Of a DNA stretch of 42,464 bases, positions 32,421 through 39,895 are shown one piece after another; position 1 is the first letter of the stretch; each line of letters begins with the position of its first letter. The position numbers and the translations under genes are program-made. The notes under the pieces were generated by a model, which was not told where the DNA came from, searched no databases, and worked only from the letters and a program-made list of their open reading frames with translations. This stretch comes from Gemmataceae bacterium. Its GTDB lineage: Bacteria; Planctomycetota; Planctomycetia; Gemmatales; Gemmataceae. Location of the stretch: contig JAIEMG010000233.1 of assembly GCA_019752375.1 (NCBI GenBank), forward strand, positions 1-42,464. Reading direction: 5' to 3'.

Positions 32421-34583
32421 CTACCTGACCCGCCGCAGAGCGTCGATCTTCTCCTGGATCTTGGCCGCGTCGGCCTCGACCGTCCCGAGCGGCTGTGGTG
32501 CGACTGTCGTCTCCCGAGTGTACCCGATGTGCTTCATCCACTCGGCTGACCGTAGGGCTCGCTTCTCCGCCACGAGCTTGTACAGTGGGTCCTTCTTGAT
32601 GTCCGCAGGCTCGTCGGGCACCTTCACGGCGACGGCGGCAAGAATCGTCCGGGCCATCAGCAGGTGCCCGTCGTCGCCGGGGTGGACGCGGTCTTTCGAA
32701 AACGGTTCGGTCCGGACGTCGCGGGCCTTCCGCATGGCGGTGTGTAGGTCGATGACCCGCACGCTCGGGACCTTGAGCTCCGACTCCCACTTCGCGTACG
32801 CGGTCAGCACGGAGTCGTAGTTGAACTCGTCCCCCTTGGACGCGAAGTCGTAGATCGGCGGGGTGATCAGGTACACCTCCTTCACGCCGGCCTGCTTGCA
32901 CTGCTCGATCAGCTTCGTGACGCCCTTTTTGAATGCCGCGAACCGGGCGTCGTCAAGTGGCTGGTAAATACCGTCGTTCATCCCGTAGCACGCGAAGACA
33001 ACCGCGGGCTTGGCCTTGTCCAGGAGGCGGTCCAGTCGCTCGAAGAGGCACGGACGAGGGAACTTGCCACCCGCATGTCCAGCCTCGCTGAGTCCCGAGA
33101 GCGTTTCGCTCGCCAGGCCCAGGCCGAGGATGTCGAAGTCTTTCTTGGGGTGCAGCTTCTCCAGGTAGTACGTGAGAAAGGTGACGTACCCCCCGGACTG
33201 CGTGATACTGTCCCCGAGGAAAACCACGCGCTTGCCTGCGACTGCATCGACATTCTGTACGACCAGCGAGGAGGGCTCCGACTTAAGTCCCACGCCGTTG
33301 ACCGCGATTACCCGGTACTCGTGCTTGGTGCCCGGCTTGGCGTCCCGATCCACATAACGCATCGCCGGCAATGGTTTCTCCGGGGTGTCGTGGTAGGACA
33401 TCGATTGGAACAGGGGGCGGCCAAAGCGGCCGATCGGTTTCTCGGGGACCTGCACGAGGTCCTTCCCGTCGCGCTGGATGAGGAACGCCTGCAGGCCGCT
33501 CTCGAAATCCGCCTCCGCATCCCAGGTGATCTCCACCGTCTTGTCCGCCTGAACGGCGGCCTGGATGCCGAATGGTGCGGGCGGCGGGGTGGTGTCGCCG
33601 ATAGCCCCCGACTTGACGTATTCCATCCAGGCCTTCGCGATCTGCTCGTTCGGTAACCAGACGGCGTCTTCCAGTTTGCCCGCATACAAAGCGCTGGCTT
33701 CGGCCTTATCTCCGAGCAGTGGCGCCAGCCAGCCGACCTTGAGGTCGACCGGCTTGAGCTTCTGATCCTTGTTGCCCTTCTCCGGCAGCCGCAGGGCCAG
33801 GCAAACGTCGAAGAATGGAATGGCCAGGTAGCGGGAATCGCCACACTCGTGCGACGTGCGGGGATCTGGAGCGAAGCCGATTGGAGCCCCCTTGGCACGG
33901 TATGCCTTGAACATGGCCAGAGTGCCGGTCCAGGCGCCGTCGAAGCGTTTGTCGCCCTTCTCCTTGGTGCCGGGGTTGCACATCATCGGGATCGCGTAAG
34001 CGGCATCCGGGATCTCTGGCTTGGCGATTTCCCCCTTCTCCCAGGCAGCATAGGCCGTGCCCGAGCGGAACCAGATGGCGACAATGCGATCGGGATAGGC
34101 CATCTGCATTAGACTCGCCCAGAAGCCGCCGCCGGAGTGGCCCCACAGGCACCACGGCACCGACTCCAGTTCGGTGTGCTTCGCTTTGCGAGCCAGCTCG
34201 CCCAGCGCCTTGAGGAAGGTCTTTGCTGAGCCATTGCGGGGGTCGCACCACAGCCGGCAGTTTTGCTTGTCGTCCTGATGATACGAGGGGCCGAGCAGGG
34301 CACAGTCCCATTTCTTCGCCAGCGCCTGCCAGTGCAGGTCGTACGCCGCCGTCTCGCCGCCCTTGCAGGCGCCTGCGCCGCAGCCGTGCTGATGCACGAT
34401 GACGCCCCGGAGGCGGGGCACGCCGTCCGGAACCCACAGGGTGTAAGTGACGCCGAGTTGGAGTTCGCCGGCCTGAGTGGACGGCGCGTAGGTTACTTCG
34501 TGATGCTGCCCGGCGGCTGGGGCGGACGCGATGGCGGCCAGGAACAGTGCCAGAACCAGCGTCATCCGCAAGACAGTCTTCAT
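32421..34583 (-). CDS. Secreted two-module esterase: alpha/beta-hydrolase, FN3-like linker, SGNH hydrolase
   Basis: A 720-residue exported protein with signal peptide MTLVLALFLAAIASAPAAG. Residues about 28-330 form an alpha/beta-hydrolase with VIVHQHGCGAG and the nucleophile elbow CLWGHSGGG (S150); H245 in RTSHECGDSRY is a possible catalytic His. Residues about 335-445 resemble a fibronectin-like beta domain. Residues about 450-650 are SGNH/GDSL: FLGDSITQSGG (S459), CYGMNDG (N536) and DRVHPGDDGH (D631, H634). The two catalytic modules suggest removal of two ester groups from a complex substrate such as an acetylated polysaccharide. It is followed by a short unclassified tail. Confidence 0.85.
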   Translation of the reverse strand: MKTVLRMTLVLALFLAAIASAPAAGQHHEVTYAPSTQAGELQLGVTYTLWVPDGVPRLRGVIVHQHGCGAGACKGGETAAYDLHWQALAKKWDCALLGPSYHQDDKQNCRLWCDPRNGSAKTFLKALGELARKAKHTELESVPWCLWGHSGGGFWASLMQMAYPDRIVAIWFRSGTAYAAWEKGEIAKPEIPDAAYAIPMMCNPGTKEKGDKRFDGAWTGTLAMFKAYRAKGAPIGFAPDPRTSHECGDSRYLAIPFFDVCLALRLPEKGNKDQKLKPVDLKVGWLAPLLGDKAEASALYAGKLEDAVWLPNEQIAKAWMEYVKSGAIGDTTPPPAPFGIQAAVQADKTVEITWDAEADFESGLQAFLIQRDGKDLVQVPEKPIGRFGRPLFQSMSYHDTPEKPLPAMRYVDRDAKPGTKHEYRVIAVNGVGLKSEPSSLVVQNVDAVAGKRVVFLGDSITQSGGYVTFLTYYLEKLHPKKDFDILGLGLASETLSGLSEAGHAGGKFPRPCLFERLDRLLDKAKPAVVFACYGMNDGIYQPLDDARFAAFKKGVTKLIEQCKQAGVKEVYLITPPIYDFASKGDEFNYDSVLTAYAKWESELKVPSVRVIDLHTAMRKARDVRTEPFSKDRVHPGDDGHLLMARTILAAVAVKVPDEPADIKKDPLYKLVAEKRALRSAEWMKHIGYTRETTVAPQPLGTVEADAAKIQEKIDALRRVR

Positions 34584-34658
34584 ATGCGGGTAGCTCCTCT
34601 GCGTCAGACGGGAGTGACAACCTCTAGCGGAACAGTCTCGCCAAGAACTCGGCCCGCA

Positions 34659-34760
34659 TCACTTACACCCAAAGAGATCACTCTGAACCAAGGCGTGAAC
34701 GAGCGACCGCAGCTCATAGTCATCCCCCGCGGCGCCCTTCGCAATGCGATCGATTGCCGC
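34659..34760 (-). pseudogene. C-terminal remnant of a DUF1585-type planctomycete cytochrome protein
   Basis: The last 33 residues of a minus-strand frame (AAIDRIAKGAAGDDYELRSL, then VHALVQSDLFGCK) fit the C-terminal pattern of DUF1592/DUF1588/DUF1585 proteins (ID-x-I-x(5)-GDxYxLRxLVxAxVxSDxF). Upstream sequence in the same frame is unrelated low-complexity Arg/Pro-rich text, so the gene appears deleted to its tail. The rest of the 34584-35241 gap has no recognisable gene. Confidence 0.45.
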
Positions 34761-35003
34761 CTGGTGCGGATGGCTGATGCTCCGCAGCTGCATCCGACTC
34801 ACGGACCGGCGGTCCGCAGCACCTTTGCGCCCGAATGTGGACCACAAGTGACGGAGAACGAGTCGGCGCGACTTGTGGATTGTCATCTTGCAGCTCACCG
34901 CCGTCAATGGTGCAGTGAGCGGCGTTGTTGCGGGGCCCGGCCCCGGTCGAGGACGCCCGCGCCGACCAGGCTCCACCCTTCTTCTGGGAAGCGGCTTTGC
35001 AGC

Positions 35004-35035
35004 CCAAAAATCGCTCGCGGATGAGCGGTTTTTGG
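35004..35035. terminator. Hairpin in the gap before the peptide cassette
   Basis: Bases 35004-35016 pair with 35023-35035 (13 bp, one mismatch) with a 6-base loop. The arms contain A5 and T5, so it could terminate transcription in either direction and insulate the RiPP-like cassette from upstream reading. Confidence 0.5.
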
Positions 35036-35241
35036 TTCGATCGTTCCAGTTCAGCTGCGAACGCTACGTGGACTCGCCGCATTTCCCGTTTCTTTTCGCT
35101 GTCACAAGGCCATACGGCGGATAATTAGTGAGTGGAAGGCCAAGGGCCTTGTCGTCTCAAACCCACCGGAACCAAACTTAGGAGCGTGCAAGGTCTGAAA
35201 AATCCAAGGAACCCAAGTGCAAGATCGAAGATCTGCCGGAA

Positions 35242-35427
35242 ATGAGTGATGAACTTTCGCCGGAAGAGCTGGAAAACGTGGCCGGCGGCATGATCAGAGG
35301 CGCGGGCGGCGTCTTCGGAGGCAGCACCCTGAACGCGAAAGCAAAATGGACCAAGAAGTCGTACAATACGGCGACTGGGCAAAGCTGGGATATTGACTAC
35401 GAAGACGTGTACGATCCAGGCGATTGA
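35242..35427 (+). CDS. Double-glycine RiPP-like precursor peptide (putative graspetide)
   Basis: A 61-residue peptide. Residues 1-16 (MSDELSPEELENVAGG) form a typical acidic double-glycine leader end. The following 45 residues contain a Gly-rich hinge (MIRGAGGVFGG), then a Lys/Thr/Ser-rich stretch (K33, K35, T37, K38, K39, S40, T43, T45, S48) and an acidic tail (D50, D52, E54, D55, D58, D61). This donor/acceptor order is what ATP-grasp ligases of graspetide pathways link into esters or amides. The same frame extends upstream through SEKSKEPKCKIEDLPE, a normal leader sequence, but the expected start position is AGG (35191) instead of ATG. The ATG at 35242 has no strong ribosome-binding site. 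The gene is followed by a hairpin and the ligase. Confidence 0.7.
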   Translation: MSDELSPEELENVAGGMIRGAGGVFGGSTLNAKAKWTKKSYNTATGQSWDIDYEDVYDPGD

Positions 35428-35444
35428 TGCACGGCAAGCTCTGC

Positions 35445-35474
35445 CCCTGGCCGCGACCCGCGCCGCGGCCAGGG
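35445..35474 (+). promoter_or_regulatory. 11-bp hairpin between precursor and ligase
   Basis: Bases 35445-35455 are perfectly complementary to 35464-35474 with an 8-base loop. It lies 17 bases after the precursor stop and 10 bases before AGGAGG of the ligase. There is no U-tract. It may be an attenuator or mRNA stabiliser giving more precursor than enzyme. Confidence 0.6.
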
Positions 35475-35496
35475 ACTAGCCGACAGGAGGGCTGGG

Positions 35497-36483
35497 ATGA
35501 TCCTCATCTTGACCCACTCCGTCGATCCGCATGCCCACCGAGTGATCGAGCTGCTGCAGTCACGCGGCGCGGAATTCCTACGATTCCATCCGGCAAACTT
35601 CCCTGTGCACGCCAACCTGTCGATTGGCTATGCTCCCGATGGGCAAACCAGGTCGACCCTGCGCGTGGGCGAGAAGACGGTCGACCTGGAGGAACTCCAG
35701 TCCGTGTGGACCCGCCGGCCCAAGGTGCCGGTGCCCCACGAGCAGATTCAGGACCCCGCCACAAGGTCGTTCGTGGCGGAGGAATGCGCGACCTTCGTGC
35801 GCGAGGTGTGGGCGGCCCTCTGCTGCCTCTGGCTGCCGGGCAAACCGGCGGCAATTCAGCTTGCCCAGTTTAAGGCCGCGCAGCTCCGCCTGGCCAGCGA
35901 CCTGGGACTGGAGCTGCCGCCCACCCTGGTCACCAACAGCCCGGAAGAGTTTTACGAGTTCTATCGCCAGCACAACGGCAACATCATCAGTAAGCTGGTC
36001 GGCTTCAGCTTCGATCGCGCGGTGAAGGGCGTCATCACCCGCTTCACCGAGGTGGTCCCCAGACGCGACGTCGGTTACGCCGCGTCGCTCCAGTATTGCC
36101 CGATGATTCTCCAGGCCTACGTCCCGAAACGCCTGGAGCTGCGCATCACGGTGGTCGGCCAGCAGACGTTCGCCGCGGAGATCCATTCGCAGCTTTCGCA
36201 CCATACGCGCTACGACTGGCGGCGCTACGACTTGAACCAGACACCGCACCTCGTCCACGAGCTGCCAGCGGAAATTCACGACCGCTGCGTTCGGCTGGTG
36301 GCGCGCATGGGGCTTTGCTACGGCGCCATCGACATGATCCTGACCCCGGACGGCCGCTACGTGTTCATCGAGATCAACCCCAATGGCCAGTACCTCTGGA
36401 TCGAAGAGGAAACCGGCCTGCCCATCAGCGCGGCCATCTGCGACGTGTTGATGGGTGAGCGGCCGGTCTCGGCGGATAGTTGA
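35497..36483 (+). CDS. MvdC/MvdD-like ATP-grasp ribosomal peptide maturase
   Basis: A 328-residue ATP-grasp ligase. The N-terminal domain (LILTHSVDPHAHRVIELLQS, then SVWTRRPKVPVP and SFVAEECATFVREVW) matches that of microviridin-type ligases. The ATP-grasp core shows KAAQLRLASDLGLELPPTLV and TNSPEE, ISKLVGF, QAYVPKRLELRITVVG and AIDMILTPDG. It ends in FIEINPNGQYLWIEEETGL; D279, E292 and N294 are the expected Mg2+-binding residues. Family members form ester or amide bonds between Thr/Ser/Lys and Asp/Glu side chains of a precursor. AGGAGG lies 6 bases before the ATG. The adjoining precursor and PpiC-related gene support this job. Confidence 0.88.
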   Translation: MILILTHSVDPHAHRVIELLQSRGAEFLRFHPANFPVHANLSIGYAPDGQTRSTLRVGEKTVDLEELQSVWTRRPKVPVPHEQIQDPATRSFVAEECATFVREVWAALCCLWLPGKPAAIQLAQFKAAQLRLASDLGLELPPTLVTNSPEEFYEFYRQHNGNIISKLVGFSFDRAVKGVITRFTEVVPRRDVGYAASLQYCPMILQAYVPKRLELRITVVGQQTFAAEIHSQLSHHTRYDWRRYDLNQTPHLVHELPAEIHDRCVRLVARMGLCYGAIDMILTPDGRYVFIEINPNGQYLWIEEETGLPISAAICDVLMGERPVSADS

Positions 36484-36523
36484 CCTTGCTGGAAGTCAGC
36501 CGTCCTCCCCGGAGTTCCTGGCC

Positions 36524-37558
36524 ATGAACGATTCGCTGCGACAGGCACTGATCGAGGCGCTCGACTATTTGCAGGCCCTGCAGCGCGAAGCTGTCCGGCC
36601 TGAGGAAGCGCGCGCGCGGCTCCAGTCCCTCCGGAGGCACCATCCCGACCTGGCCATCGAGCTCCTGCACGAAATCCAGCACTATGACAACACGGTGCAT
36701 TACGATGTGCTGCTCCGCCGCGCCGGCGACGGGACTGCGTCGCTCAGCTACTGTCCGGAACGGGCGGTGCCCTGGCCGATGCGCGGCGTCCACCGCCACG
36801 ATGAAGGGAACCTGGTCCGCGTCAACGCCCACACCTTGACCGTGGATCAGGCCATCGCCTGTCTCGATTTCATCTGGGACGATGGGCGCATCATTGAAGG
36901 CCTCGTGAACACGTGCTTGATCCACGAAGAACTGGAGCGCGACCCGATCCCATTCTCCGATGCCGATCTTCAGGAGGCATTGAACAAGTTCCGTGCGGCG
37001 AAGAAGCTCTACAAGGCGGCGGACACGCTCCGCTGGCTTAAGGAACACGGCATGAGCCAGGAGAGCCTGGAGCGCCACGTCCGCGGCGATGCCTTGGTCG
37101 CCCGGCTGCGTGACCGCGTGGTTGCTGACGAGGTGGAGCCGTACTTCAAGCAGCATGGCAGCGAATTTGACACGGTGCGCGTGGCGTGCGTTGAAGTAGC
37201 GACGGAATGCCAAGCTCACGAACTGGCCGAGCAGGTCCGTGCCGGCAAGCTCGACTTCTACGCCGCCGCCGAGCGCGGTTTCGTCGAGGCTGCGGCGGGC
37301 AGCGCTATTCCTAAAGGAAACCTGTTCACCGCGATGGAGCGCCGCCACGCGCCTCCCGCACGTCGACGGGAGCCTTTCCGGGGCCATCTCGCAAGGCGAC
37401 GAGGGGACGGTCCATCCCACTCGTGGCCAGCTTACTTTCCACCTGCTCCCAAGAAATTCGCATCATGTTCATGGCAACGGTACTCCGGAGGAGCGGTGAC
37501 ACCGACCGAATTACCGAACTCCTCATGTCCCTCGCCAGACGACCAGCTCTTTGGGTGA
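36524..37558 (+). CDS. PpiC-related 'peptide maturation system' protein, frame disrupted near the end
   Basis: An apparent 344-residue protein beginning MNDSLRQALIEALDYLQALQ, with PpiC/SurA-like helical and parvulin-like segments (EALNKFRAAKKLYKAADTLR, then VEPYFKQHGSEFDTVRVACV and ELAEQVRAGKLDFYAAAER). It resembles the TIGR04500 family (putative peptide maturation system protein, related to PpiC), which accompanies ATP-grasp RiPP cassettes. In this frame, the expected parvulin end fits only up to about residue 277. The likely continuation (LPHVDGSLSGAISQGDEGTV and HPTRGQLTFHLL) is in the +1 frame from about 37350 to 37499. The last part therefore looks frameshifted, whether by mutation or sequencing error. 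The start is 40 bases after the ligase, with GGAG upstream. Confidence 0.7.
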   Translation: MNDSLRQALIEALDYLQALQREAVRPEEARARLQSLRRHHPDLAIELLHEIQHYDNTVHYDVLLRRAGDGTASLSYCPERAVPWPMRGVHRHDEGNLVRVNAHTLTVDQAIACLDFIWDDGRIIEGLVNTCLIHEELERDPIPFSDADLQEALNKFRAAKKLYKAADTLRWLKEHGMSQESLERHVRGDALVARLRDRVVADEVEPYFKQHGSEFDTVRVACVEVATECQAHELAEQVRAGKLDFYAAAERGFVEAAAGSAIPKGNLFTAMERRHAPPARRREPFRGHLARRRGDGPSHSWPAYFPPAPKKFASCSWQRYSGGAVTPTELPNSSCPSPDDQLFG

Positions 37559-38049
37559 TATGTTCACTGCCCAGCTGGGAATGAGGAAACCGATGTCAAC
37601 TCGAAACGCGCGGCAATCTCGGCAAAGATGGCAATTACAGAATGGCAGCGCGAACTGCTCACGGACGATCTGATCGGCCGGTTTGGAATCGATCCTGTCG
37701 TCGGATATCATAGAGGAACCTTTCAGTTCGCCCGCGCGGTTGGTGACGGCGGACATCGCAGTATCGGGTAGCCTTACATCGAATGTTCGGGTAGTTTCGT
37801 TCAATCGCTTGATCGTGAATTGTGCGAACGAGGAGATCGCCCCGGCCCGTTTCCCAAGGGAGCCAGGGACGGTCGTGGACTTCCCCCCTGGCTGGCCTTC
37901 ACGTTCGTGACCTCGCCATGGCGGTCCTCGGTGAATAAGGCTCCGAAGCCTCCCTACTCTCTCTGTGCCGGTGTCCGAGGTGTCCGCCGGCAGTTGCTTT
38001 GGTCGCGCCCTTTGCCAAGACGCAAACCCTGGGCCCGGACGAGTTCACC
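37559..38049 (+). other. Gap after the peptide cassette, with a small in-frame remnant
   Basis: This 490-base gap holds no clear gene. A frame at 37628-37771 encodes 47 residues (MAITEWQRELLTDDLIGRFG...), in the same frame as the PpiC-related gene beyond its stop. It may be the eroded end of that gene, since PpiC-like proteins often end in a helical xxxWLxxxL segment. A Cys-rich frame on the opposite strand (37523-37804) is likely chance. Confidence 0.35.
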
Positions 38050-39594
38050 ATGATTCCGCTTCTGTGTGCCCTTGGCCTGAGCTTGCTTCTCGCCGTGCTT
38101 TTGACGCCGCTGGCCTGCCGCCTCGCCTTACGCTGGGGGCTGATCGATCACCCCGACGGACGACGCAAGATTCACCCCCGGCCCATGCCCCTGGCGGGGG
38201 GCGTCGTCGTTCTGGTATCCAGTGGCACGGCGTTGGCCGTCGGGTTCGCCCTGACGCCAACGTGGATCGAACAGCTTGACGCCCAATCCAGTGGCCTCAT
38301 TGGCCTGGGCATCGCAGCGCTAGCGATCTGCGGACTGGGACTCATCGACGACTGCCGCGGTCTGCGTGGCCACCAGAAACTGCTGGGACAGTTCTTGGCA
38401 GTGGGTATTGTCATGGCCGGTGGCGTCGTCGTGCGCCGGCTCCGCCTCTTTGACTGGGAAGTCGAACTCGGCCTCTTGGCGCTGCCGGTGACTGCCTTCT
38501 GGCTCATGGGAGCCATCAACTCGCTGAACCTGCTCGACGGCATGGACGGCATGCTCGGCTGCGTCGGCGTCAGTATTTGTCTCGGGCTGGCGGCCGTCGC
38601 AGCGACCGGCGAGCAGTGGATCACTGCCGCGGTGGCTGCGGGGCTCGGTGGCGCGCTGCTCGGGTTCCTGGTATTCAACCTGCCGCCCGCCTCCCTCTTC
38701 CTGGGAGACTGCGGGAGCATGCTGGTTGGGCTCGTGATCGGCGTCGTGGCAATCCAGGGCTCCCTCCAGGGACCGGAGACCGTCGCATTGGTGACGCCGG
38801 CCGCACTCATGGTCCTTCCGATCCTGGACACCCTGGCTGCCATCGTCCGCCGCAAACTGACCGGCCAGAGCATTTACACTGCGGATCGCGGCCACCTCCA
38901 TCACTGCCTTCTTCGGCGAGGGTGGTCCAACGGCCAGGTGCTCCTGATCGTCTCGTTTCTGTGCCTGCTGAACGTCATCGGGACGCTTTTGAGCCTACGG
39001 TTCCACAACGAATCTTTTGCCGTCGGCAGTGCCCTGGCTGTCGTACTGATCCTGCTCATCACGGGCTTATTCGGAAACGCGGAACTGGCGCTGCTGAAGC
39101 AACGGTTGTGCGGGCTGGCCGCGGTGTGCCGGCGCGGGCCGCCATTTGGCGTGGCGCCGCAGTCCGAGGTGCGCTTGCAAGGCGCGGGGGGCTGGGCGAC
39201 CCTTTGGGATTCGCTGATTGACTGTGCCGCCCAGCGAAATTTTGTCAGCGTGTGCCTGGACGTGAACGCCCCCTTCTTACACGACGGCTATCACGCGCGA
39301 TGGAATCGCTCCGGTGAAGACGCTGCCGTCTCCAACATGTGGCGCGCTGCGGTGCCGCTCGTTGTGGAGGGCCGACTGGTGGGTCGGCTGGAAGTGAGTG
39401 GCCCACGCGATCAAGAACCGGTGGGTGCCAATCTACTGCGCGTGGCACAACTCGCCGAGGACGTGGAGAACGAGATGTTGCGCCTGGCCGTCCAGCGTCA
39501 AACCGGCGCCGCTGTCGTGGCGCCTCCCGGATCGGAACTGGGCATTGAAGGATTCGCGTCTTACCTGGCGTTGGATCGGGCCGTCTGCTCCTGA
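38050..39594 (+). CDS. WecA/TagO-like undecaprenyl-phosphate sugar-1-phosphate transferase with C-terminal extension
   Basis: A 514-residue polytopic membrane enzyme of the MraY/WecA family. Conserved cytoplasmic loops are seen in order: HPDGRRKIHPRPMPLAGG, GLIDDCRGLRGHQK (the DD pair), INSLNLLDGMDGM, FLGDCGSMLVG and ADRGHLHHCLLRRG with the HxHH cluster. It transfers a sugar-1-phosphate, such as GlcNAc-1-P, to the lipid carrier in envelope polysaccharide synthesis. A soluble C-terminal extension of about 150 residues is less usual. It lies downstream of the peptide cassette; the ATG at 38050 fits the family, but no strong Shine-Dalgarno is seen. Whether it belongs to the cassette is unclear; 491 bases separate them. 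Confidence 0.9.
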   Translation: MIPLLCALGLSLLLAVLLTPLACRLALRWGLIDHPDGRRKIHPRPMPLAGGVVVLVSSGTALAVGFALTPTWIEQLDAQSSGLIGLGIAALAICGLGLIDDCRGLRGHQKLLGQFLAVGIVMAGGVVVRRLRLFDWEVELGLLALPVTAFWLMGAINSLNLLDGMDGMLGCVGVSICLGLAAVAATGEQWITAAVAAGLGGALLGFLVFNLPPASLFLGDCGSMLVGLVIGVVAIQGSLQGPETVALVTPAALMVLPILDTLAAIVRRKLTGQSIYTADRGHLHHCLLRRGWSNGQVLLIVSFLCLLNVIGTLLSLRFHNESFAVGSALAVVLILLITGLFGNAELALLKQRLCGLAAVCRRGPPFGVAPQSEVRLQGAGGWATLWDSLIDCAAQRNFVSVCLDVNAPFLHDGYHARWNRSGEDAAVSNMWRAAVPLVVEGRLVGRLEVSGPRDQEPVGANLLRVAQLAEDVENEMLRLAVQRQTGAAVVAPPGSELGIEGFASYLALDRAVCS

Positions 39595-39861
39595 TCGGAA
39601 CCCAGTGGAATGGCGGGCAACTAAAAAGGTTAGAATCAAGCGTCTGGCACATCAACCACGGTTTAACGCGCGACCAATCGCAGCTCTATTTTTGCGGAAT
39701 TCCGTGCGCATGTCTCGACCACCCGCCTGTGACTGATGGGTGCAGTGCGGGATGGCACGTCGGGATTGCTCTTCGCGCCGGATTCGCCCTCGCGAGGTTT
39801 TTCCTGTCGGCTTTGCGGTCCCGCTTACGCTTGGAATGACGATCAGAGTCGGCGGCCTTAC

Positions 39862-39880
39862 GCCGTCCCATGAGGACGGC
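39862..39880 (+). promoter_or_regulatory. Small hairpin just before the cytochrome-like gene
   Basis: A 7-bp perfect stem (39862-39868 with 39874-39880) sits immediately before the GGGGAGGG ribosome-binding motif. It may influence translation. The 300-base gap from 39595 shows nothing else that I can support. Confidence 0.35.
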
Positions 39881-39895
39881 GCCCGGGGAGGGACC

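Noticed and set aside
34720..35082. Arg/Pro-rich frames in the gap before the peptide cassette
   Set aside because: Low-complexity composition, no family pattern and no start signals.
37523..37804. Cys-rich minus-strand frame that could be mistaken for a second peptide precursor
   Set aside because: No ribosome-binding site, no leader motif, and it overlaps the end of the PpiC-related gene; likely chance.
39740..39895. N-terminal extension of the cytochrome-like protein
   Set aside because: It would place residues before the signal peptide and runs through a hairpin; the ATG at 39896 has GGAGG at ideal spacing.
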